DNA of 64,000 nucleotides, from assembly GCF_024170285.1 (NCBI RefSeq), contig NZ_JALJXV010000007.1, positions 1 to 64,000 of the forward strand, read 5' to 3'. The notes beneath the pieces were generated by a model. The model ran no database searches, was not told the DNA's origin, and worked only from the letters and a program-made list of their open reading frames with translations. A program made the translations under genes and the position numbers. Shown here piece by piece: positions 58,533-64,000 of this stretch (its first letter is position 1; each line of letters opens with the position of its first letter). Source of the DNA: Natronocella acetinitrilica. GTDB lineage: Bacteria > Pseudomonadota > Gammaproteobacteria > Nitrococcales > Aquisalimonadaceae.

Positions 58533-60443
58533 ATGGCCTACCGACTAATTGTCGTCACATCGCTACTCCTGCTGCTGGCACCCATGCAACTCGCAGCGGA
58601 CACCGCTGAGCTGCTTCGCGAAGTTCTGCCAGCGCTGTGCGAAGCCCGCGCCGACTCCCTGGATGCCATGGCCGACCGTATTCTGGTGGAATTATCAGCA
58701 ACCGAAGAGGATCAAGTCAGCGGTCGTGGCATGGAGATTGGCTGGCAGCGCCGCTTTGCCATGGATACCGGTGACCAGTTACGGGCCGAGCACATTGCGC
58801 CCGGCGGCCGCACACAAAGATTCAGCGTGGAATACTGGGAACAGGTCCATGGCGAACTGAGGCCGGCGATGGTGGCGTTGGCAGATGGCTCATGCGCTGT
58901 CCGTGCAGCCCGTCGACTGAACTACGATGAAAACCTCGGGTTCGCCGTCAGCCTTGAACACCTGACACCGACACTTGAACCCACTGGTGAACAGGAACCT
59001 TTGAAGCCTCCTGTTCCCCCTGGCACTGATCCGGGTGGTGTCCGTGTCGCCATGGTGGATTCTGGGGTCAACTATTTGCTACCCGACATTGCCGAGCGGC
59101 TGGCGAGAGACGAGCACGGCAATGCACTCGGGTTCGACTTCTGGACCATGGATGCCCGACCGTTCGATGCGCATCCGGTCCCCTCGCCACTCTTCGTTCA
59201 ACGGCATGGAACCCGGACGGCCTCTTTGCTGTTGCAGGAAGCACCCGAGGCAGTCCTGGTCCCCTACCGCTACCCGCGCACGGACATGACTCGTATGACA
59301 CAGCTTGTCGCCCATGCAGCGGAAATCGGCGTGCAGGTCATGAGCCTGTCACTGGGCGGCGATGAACTTGCAGACTGGGAGGCCTTTGCGGAGGCGGCTG
59401 CGGCCCATCCGGACATCCTGTTCGTGATATCCGCCGGCAATAACGGGCGTGATATTGACCAGCAACCCGTCTACCCTGCAGCCCTGAAGCTCGACAACGC
59501 GCTGGTGGTAACCTCCGCCCTGCCCAATGGCAGCCTTGCCCGCGGCTCCAACTGGGGCGTTGAAACGGTGGATCTGCTGGTTCCCGCTGAGCGGCTGCGG
59601 GTGACGGATTTCACCGGCGATGCCGTTGCAGGCTCGGGATCCAGTTACGCCGCGCCGCGGGTGGCCGCCCTGGCAGCACGACTACTCAAAGCCCAACCGG
59701 ACTGGCACGCGCCTGACCTGAAAGCTTCCATTCTCGATCGCGTGCTTCCCGCCTTCGCTGGTGACGCCGACCGTGTTCGATATGGCTTGCTCCCTCGCCC
59801 CGACATTGCCGAGGCTCTTCCAGCGATGGGTGCCAGTGAGGCTCCGCAAGAACGAGACCGGCGCAGGCTGGAAGGGGCGGATCTGCATGTCACTCCGGAA
59901 AGCGACGATGCCGGCTATCTGCTTGAACCTGCAATGGTGTACTTCAGCGGGACACCATGGACAGAAGATGCCATGAAAGAAAACTTGCAAGAGGCCGCCC
60001 ATATCCTTGGCCAGTGTGGCATCCGGGTGTCCGCGGCAAACATTCACGAAATCGAAGCGCCACCGGTTTTCCACTACTTCCACGACGCTGTCGGAACCGA
60101 GTTGGCCGAGCATCTGACCTTCGACAAGCCCACCGCTTTCTTTGTGACTGACACCTTGCAGATGGAGCCCTATGAGGCCGAGGCCATTGGCCGGGGCAAC
60201 AGCGGCCACCGGCCCGCCCTGCAGGATACCGTGTGGCTCACCCATACCGTGCGTGATCCGGGGATTGCGCTCGCCCACGAGTTGGTTCACGTACTCATGG
60301 ATAGCGGTGAACATGTGCACCTGCCCAACAACCTGATGCGCGACGAGACAGCCCCGGAGAACACCAGACTCACGGACGAGCAGTGTGATGCCATCACCAG
60401 AACCGGCGAGCAACATGGTCTGTTGCAGGCCGTCCCCCACTGA
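58533..60443 (+). CDS. Subtilisin-like serine protease (S8) fused to a metzincin-like HExxH domain
   Basis: A 636-residue exported protein. Signal peptide 1-21 (LIVVTSLLLLLAPMQLAA). A prodomain-like part runs to about 165. The S8 triad is Asp176 (VAMVDSGVN), His225 (QRHGTRTAS) and Ser371 (GSSYAAP), with oxyanion Asn303 in SAGNNG. From about 460 a second domain reaches ALAHELVHVLMDSGEHVHLP with His582, Glu583 and His586 (HExxH), a possible third ligand His594 and a Met-turn-like NNLM (602). That is a zinc-protease site, so two protease chemistries may be combined. It stands alone. No ribosome site precedes ATG 58533. Confidence 0.85.
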   Translation: MAYRLIVVTSLLLLLAPMQLAADTAELLREVLPALCEARADSLDAMADRILVELSATEEDQVSGRGMEIGWQRRFAMDTGDQLRAEHIAPGGRTQRFSVEYWEQVHGELRPAMVALADGSCAVRAARRLNYDENLGFAVSLEHLTPTLEPTGEQEPLKPPVPPGTDPGGVRVAMVDSGVNYLLPDIAERLARDEHGNALGFDFWTMDARPFDAHPVPSPLFVQRHGTRTASLLLQEAPEAVLVPYRYPRTDMTRMTQLVAHAAEIGVQVMSLSLGGDELADWEAFAEAAAAHPDILFVISAGNNGRDIDQQPVYPAALKLDNALVVTSALPNGSLARGSNWGVETVDLLVPAERLRVTDFTGDAVAGSGSSYAAPRVAALAARLLKAQPDWHAPDLKASILDRVLPAFAGDADRVRYGLLPRPDIAEALPAMGASEAPQERDRRRLEGADLHVTPESDDAGYLLEPAMVYFSGTPWTEDAMKENLQEAAHILGQCGIRVSAANIHEIEAPPVFHYFHDAVGTELAEHLTFDKPTAFFVTDTLQMEPYEAEAIGRGNSGHRPALQDTVWLTHTVRDPGIALAHELVHVLMDSGEHVHLPNNLMRDETAPENTRLTDEQCDAITRTGEQHGLLQAVPH

Positions 60444-60496
60444 GTAGCCCGCAATGCAGCAGACACAGACCAACCAGCGCGCTGGGGTGGCACGGC

Positions 60497-61672
60497 TTGC
60501 GTAACCTCCCCCTGGCAATCATTGTCATTGCCCAGCTTTTGGGGGCCTCCATCTGGTTCAGCGTGAACGGCGTTGCCCTGCCGTTGGCGGATGCCATTGA
60601 CCTGGACGGAACCGGGCTGGGGTTACTCACCATCTCCGTGCAGTTGGGCTTTATTGTCGGCACCATCACCATAGCGACGACAGGCCTGGCAGACCGCTTT
60701 CTGGCAAGTCATGTGTTCTTTGTATCTGCCGTTCTGGGCGCTCTGATCAATGCAGCCTTCGTGCTGGTCGCAGACGTATTCTGGCTGGCGATGATGACCC
60801 GCTTTCTCACCGGGTTCTGCCTGGCGGGCATCTATCCGCTGGGCATGAAACTGGTGGTGAGCTGGACGCCGAAGTATGCCGGCGCGGCGCTGGCATGGCT
60901 GGTAGGCATGCTGACCCTCGGCACCGCACTGCCACATCTGCTGCGCGGTGTTACCTTTGCGCTGCCCTGGCAGTGGCCGGTGCTGATGGCGTCTGCGCTG
61001 GCCCTGATCGCCGGACTGATGATCCTGTGGCTTGGCACCGGGCCGCATTTGCCAGGGCCTGCGCGGGGCGGCCGTCCATGGGATGGGCTACTTGCATTTC
61101 GGTTCCGTAACTTTCGGGCGGCATCGCTAGCCTATTTCGGACATTGCTGGGAGCTTTATGCGCTCTGGACGCTAGTGCCCTTTCTTGTCGCGCGGGAACT
61201 CACCCGACTGGGTATGGACGGCCTCTGGCTGCCGTGGCTGGCATTCGCCATCATCGCACTGGGGATGCCGGGTTGCGTGATCGGTGGACGTCTCAGCCGA
61301 CGCTGGACCAGCTTCAACGTGGCCCGTTGGTCCCTGATCATTTCCGGTAGCCTGTGCCTGGTGTATCCGTTACTCGGCGGCCTGTCTCCAGCTTTGCTCA
61401 TGCTTCTGCTGATCATCTGGGGCCTGACCGTAGTCACTGACTCACCGCAGTTCTCGGCACTGGCCTCGGCAACAGCACCCCGTGAGCGTCTCGGCGGATC
61501 GCTGGCGATCATGAACGCCATCGGCTTTGCGATGACGCTACCCGCCATTGCCATCACCATGCATTTCTGGGAAGCACAGGGGCTCTATGTCCTCTGGTGG
61601 CTATTGCCGGGGCCGGTTCTGGGACTGATCGCCTTTCACCGGATGAATCGCGGGGAACTCAGGGAAATCTGA
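60497..61672 (+). CDS. Major facilitator superfamily transporter
   Basis: A 391-residue 12-helix MFS protein, distinct from the one at 57087. LADRFLASHVFFVSAVLGAL is the loop 2-3 region. The central loop is short (GPARGGRPWDGLL). It starts with TTG at 60497, 53 bp after the protease gene, with GGGTGG upstream. Substrate unknown; sugar or drug efflux types cannot be separated by eye. Confidence 0.83.
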   Translation: MRNLPLAIIVIAQLLGASIWFSVNGVALPLADAIDLDGTGLGLLTISVQLGFIVGTITIATTGLADRFLASHVFFVSAVLGALINAAFVLVADVFWLAMMTRFLTGFCLAGIYPLGMKLVVSWTPKYAGAALAWLVGMLTLGTALPHLLRGVTFALPWQWPVLMASALALIAGLMILWLGTGPHLPGPARGGRPWDGLLAFRFRNFRAASLAYFGHCWELYALWTLVPFLVARELTRLGMDGLWLPWLAFAIIALGMPGCVIGGRLSRRWTSFNVARWSLIISGSLCLVYPLLGGLSPALLMLLLIIWGLTVVTDSPQFSALASATAPRERLGGSLAIMNAIGFAMTLPAIAITMHFWEAQGLYVLWWLLPGPVLGLIAFHRMNRGELREI

Positions 61673-61721
61673 CGCGAGCAGACGATTCGCAACACGAAAC
61701 GATTGACTGGGGGGATAGTGG

Positions 61722-62936
61722 ATGGAGTTGTTGCTGACTATCGGTTTGCTGATGGCCGTGGGCGGGATCGGCGGTGCCATAGCCGTTCGGCTTCGGCTGC
61801 CACGCATCACTGGCTACATCTTCGCCGGCATCCTGCTCAGCCCTTCCGTGCTGCCGTTGCTGACCTGGTCGCTGGTAGACGACCTGAACTGGATCGCCCT
61901 CGCCGCCCTGGGGGTCATCGGCTACGCCATCGGCACCAGCATTCGTCTGGACATGCTGCGCGGTCTGGGCCGCAGCATCGCCTGGATCACGCTGTCCCAG
62001 GGTTTCGCAGCCTGGTTGCTGACCATGATGCTGCTGGCGCCATTAGGCCCCTACCTCTACCCAGGTGTCGAGAATGCCACGCTGTTTGGCTTCTACCTGC
62101 CCATCGCCTTCCTTCTGGGCGCAATCGCGTGGCCAACCGCGCCCGCCGTGACCATCGCACTGATTCGGGAAGTCGGGGCCAAGGGCGTCATGACCACCGC
62201 CACGCTGACCATCGTTGCCCTGAGCGATGCCGCTGCCGTGATTGCCTTTGGATTGTCGCTGGAACTCACGCGCGCATTCATCGAGACCGGCGCATTCTCC
62301 TGGACCCAGGGAGTCGCCATTCCAGCGGCAAAACTGGCGGGTTCCATCGTGCTCGGCATCACCGCCGGCGCCGGAATCAATGGCCTCGCCCGGCTGCTGC
62401 CGGAAAAGAGCATCACTCTGATGACCGTGGTGCTGGGCGGGATTCTGCTCGCCATGTGGGCGGCCAGCGAACTCGGCCTGTCCACGATTCTGGCAACCCT
62501 GGTCATGGGCTTTACGGCCGTTAACCTGCCTCGCGGTGATCGGCTCGGAACCATCCTCCATCCCGTGGAAGGCCTGGTGTTCGTGGTGTTTTTCGTGATC
62601 TCCGGGGTCTACTTCGACCTGGCGGCACTGGAGACCGCCTGGCTACTTGCCATCATGATTACCGTGGCGCGATGCGTTGGGAAATATGCGGGTGCAAGCA
62701 TCGGTGCAATCGTATCCGACTCGCCCCGAAACATGCGCAGGTACCTGGGGCTGATTCTGCTGCCCAAGGCCGGCCTGACCCTGGGGCTCGCATTCCTCGC
62801 CCGGGACGCGCTCGGTGACCCCATCGGCAACCTGCTATTCAACGGTCTGCTCGCCTCCACCATCCTCAACATGATCTTTACACCGCCATTGGCGAAGTGG
62901 GCACTCCTGCGCTCCGGGGAAGCCCGGCTAAACTAG
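61722..62936 (+). CDS. Cation:proton antiporter (CPA2/Kef-type membrane domain)
   Basis: A 404-residue integral membrane protein of about 12 helices without a cytoplasmic TrkA domain. LPRITGYIFAGILLSPSVLP, AIAWPTAPAVTIALIREVGA, TIVALSDAAAVIAFGLSLEL (including a likely ion-binding Asp) and LPKAGLTLGLAFLARDALGD (in the last helices) are typical of the family. It exchanges Na+ or K+ for H+ and probably supports salt and pH homeostasis. A GGGGGGATAGTGG leader precedes ATG 61722. Confidence 0.87.
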   Translation: MELLLTIGLLMAVGGIGGAIAVRLRLPRITGYIFAGILLSPSVLPLLTWSLVDDLNWIALAALGVIGYAIGTSIRLDMLRGLGRSIAWITLSQGFAAWLLTMMLLAPLGPYLYPGVENATLFGFYLPIAFLLGAIAWPTAPAVTIALIREVGAKGVMTTATLTIVALSDAAAVIAFGLSLELTRAFIETGAFSWTQGVAIPAAKLAGSIVLGITAGAGINGLARLLPEKSITLMTVVLGGILLAMWAASELGLSTILATLVMGFTAVNLPRGDRLGTILHPVEGLVFVVFFVISGVYFDLAALETAWLLAIMITVARCVGKYAGASIGAIVSDSPRNMRRYLGLILLPKAGLTLGLAFLARDALGDPIGNLLFNGLLASTILNMIFTPPLAKWALLRSGEARLN

Positions 62937-62985
62937 ACGTTGGCGCAACTGCGCCTAATAGAACGATAAAGAGGAGTAGCCCGCC

Positions 62986-64000
62986 ATGAGTCGTTCACCA
63001 CTCAGAACTGCAGCAATTTCGGTATCAACCGCCGCCCTGCTTGGCGGCGGTGTGTCCACGCAGGCGCTTGCCGATGATCCCCCCTGGGCGCAGGGACGCG
63101 CAGCAGAGTTGGCGGATTCCCCGCTGGCGCCACACGCAACCCCCTTGACCGTGACGCCGGTTGAAGACATCCCGATCGATCATCTTCAACTGCCGGATGG
63201 CTTCAGCGCGGAGATCTGGGCCCACGGCATGCCCGGTGCACGCATGATGGCTCGTGGTGACGAGGGAACCCTGTTCCTTGGCACCCGGGGCATCGGTCGC
63301 GTCTATGCAGTCATGGACAATGGTGATTCCCGAGACCACATGATCATTGCCGAGGGGCTGACGCAGCCCAATGGAATCGCCTACCGTGACGGCAGCCTTT
63401 ATGTGGCGGCGATCAATCGCATCTTCCGCTACGACGATATCGAGGCAAGTCTCGCCAATGGAGAGGTTCCCGAACCCGAAGAACTCACCGATGCATTCGG
63501 TCTGCCGGATGACGTCCATCACGGCTGGAAATTCCTCGCCTTCGGCCCCGACGGCAGGCTCTACGTCCCGGTCGGAGCGCCCTGCAACGGCTGCGAGGTC
63601 GATCCCGATGTGCACGCCAACATTCGTAGTTTCGAACCCGACGGCTCGGACATGCAGGTTGTCGCCCGAGGCGTGCGCAACAGTGTTGGTTTCGACTTCC
63701 ACCCGGATACCGGCGAGCTCTGGTTTACCGACAACGGTCAGGACTGGCTGGGCGAACATGGTCCGCACGATGAACTCAACCGGCTCAGCGAAGCTGGTGA
63801 GCACTTCGGCTTCCCGTACTGCCACGCCCACGGCCTGATCGACCCGGATCTGGGATCGGCTGATTCCTGCGACGGCATCACCATGCCGGCGGCTCTGCTG
63901 GGTGGGCACTCTGCGGCCCTGGGGATGCGCTTCTACACTGGCGACATGTTCCCGTCGGAATATCAGAACGCCATCTTCATTGCCCGTCGCGGCTCCTGGA
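62986..64000 (+). CDS. PQQ-dependent sugar/sorbosone dehydrogenase-like protein, 3' end beyond window
   Basis: The frame starts at ATG 62986 (GAGGAG upstream) and is open to the window edge, giving 338 residues. A signal peptide (AISVSTAALLGGGVSTQALA) is followed by a beta-propeller: IGRVYAVMDNGDSRDH, QPNGIAYRDGSLYVAAINR, RNSVGFDFHPDTGELWFTDN, GQDWLGEHGPHDELNRL. These match the soluble PQQ-dependent glucose/sorbosone dehydrogenase family (GSDH, DUF1080-type). It should be periplasmic and oxidise an aldose or aldehyde with PQQ or another cofactor. The presence of the PQQ-binding residues in the missing part cannot be checked. Confidence 0.87.
   Translation, partial: MSRSPLRTAAISVSTAALLGGGVSTQALADDPPWAQGRAAELADSPLAPHATPLTVTPVEDIPIDHLQLPDGFSAEIWAHGMPGARMMARGDEGTLFLGTRGIGRVYAVMDNGDSRDHMIIAEGLTQPNGIAYRDGSLYVAAINRIFRYDDIEASLANGEVPEPEELTDAFGLPDDVHHGWKFLAFGPDGRLYVPVGAPCNGCEVDPDVHANIRSFEPDGSDMQVVARGVRNSVGFDFHPDTGELWFTDNGQDWLGEHGPHDELNRLSEAGEHFGFPYCHAHGLIDPDLGSADSCDGITMPAALLGGHSAALGMRFYTGDMFPSEYQNAIFIARRGSW

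Overview
The window is a GC-rich stretch of bacterial chromosome with overlapping, operon-packed genes. A PEP-CTERM surface protein, an autotransporter, a phasin, a GcvA-like LysR regulator, periplasmic MsrA and three TRAP transporters suggest a gammaproteobacterium, probably marine or moderately halophilic; that placement is inference. I saw no tRNA, rRNA or CRISPR array. Two IS3-family remnants (3-134 and 6798-8009) mark the left part as the more mobile section.

Layout: 1-9 kb holds IS debris, a small AT-rich PEP-CTERM gene, a crotonase, a DUF1295/DedA membrane pair, a phasin, an autotransporter with a Glu-Pro repeat stalk, an IS3 element whose transposase carries a nonsense codon, and msrA. 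At 9.3-12.6 kb four genes overlap end to start: a His-rich membrane protein, a KAS III-like synthase, a heme-oxygenase-fold protein and an unknown. They look like a compact, possibly undescribed biosynthetic operon.

At 12.8-21.7 kb lies a C1/organosulfur-type block: an M24 hydrolase with a divergent LysR gene, methylenetetrahydrofolate reductase, a DmdB-like acyl-CoA ligase, a crotonase, OsmC, an Lrp-type regulator, a DmdA-like THF-dependent demethylase and a separately encoded Cys-rich MTHFR C-terminal domain. The simplest reading is methyl transfer to tetrahydrofolate (possibly from DMSP) with CoA activation of the remaining acid.

From 24.9 to 41 kb is a catabolic island: cupins, alpha/beta hydrolases, a PanB-like protein lacking metal ligands, a PhyH dioxygenase, an FAD oxidoreductase, a TRAP transporter, an iron alcohol dehydrogenase, a sterol-desaturase-like enzyme, an isocitrate lyase/PEP mutase-family enzyme and paralogous GntR regulators. 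A near-palindrome of consensus CTGAYATRYTAG overlaps the predicted promoters of several of these units and defines a probable local regulon.

From 41 to 48 kb are an internally duplicated unknown protein with a second TRAP system, then RidA with a polar amino-acid-type ABC transporter. A RES/Xre toxin-antitoxin pair follows. At 49.5-58.4 kb a D-2-hydroxyacid dehydrogenase fused to an Fe-S module, a third TRAP system, a GntR regulator, an amidohydrolase and an MFS transporter form one operon. The right end has a subtilase fused to a second (HExxH) protease-like domain, another MFS transporter, a cation:proton antiporter and a PQQ-type dehydrogenase cut by the window edge. All four substrate-binding-protein genes are followed by a GC-rich hairpin before the next gene, consistent with differential expression inside the transporter operons.
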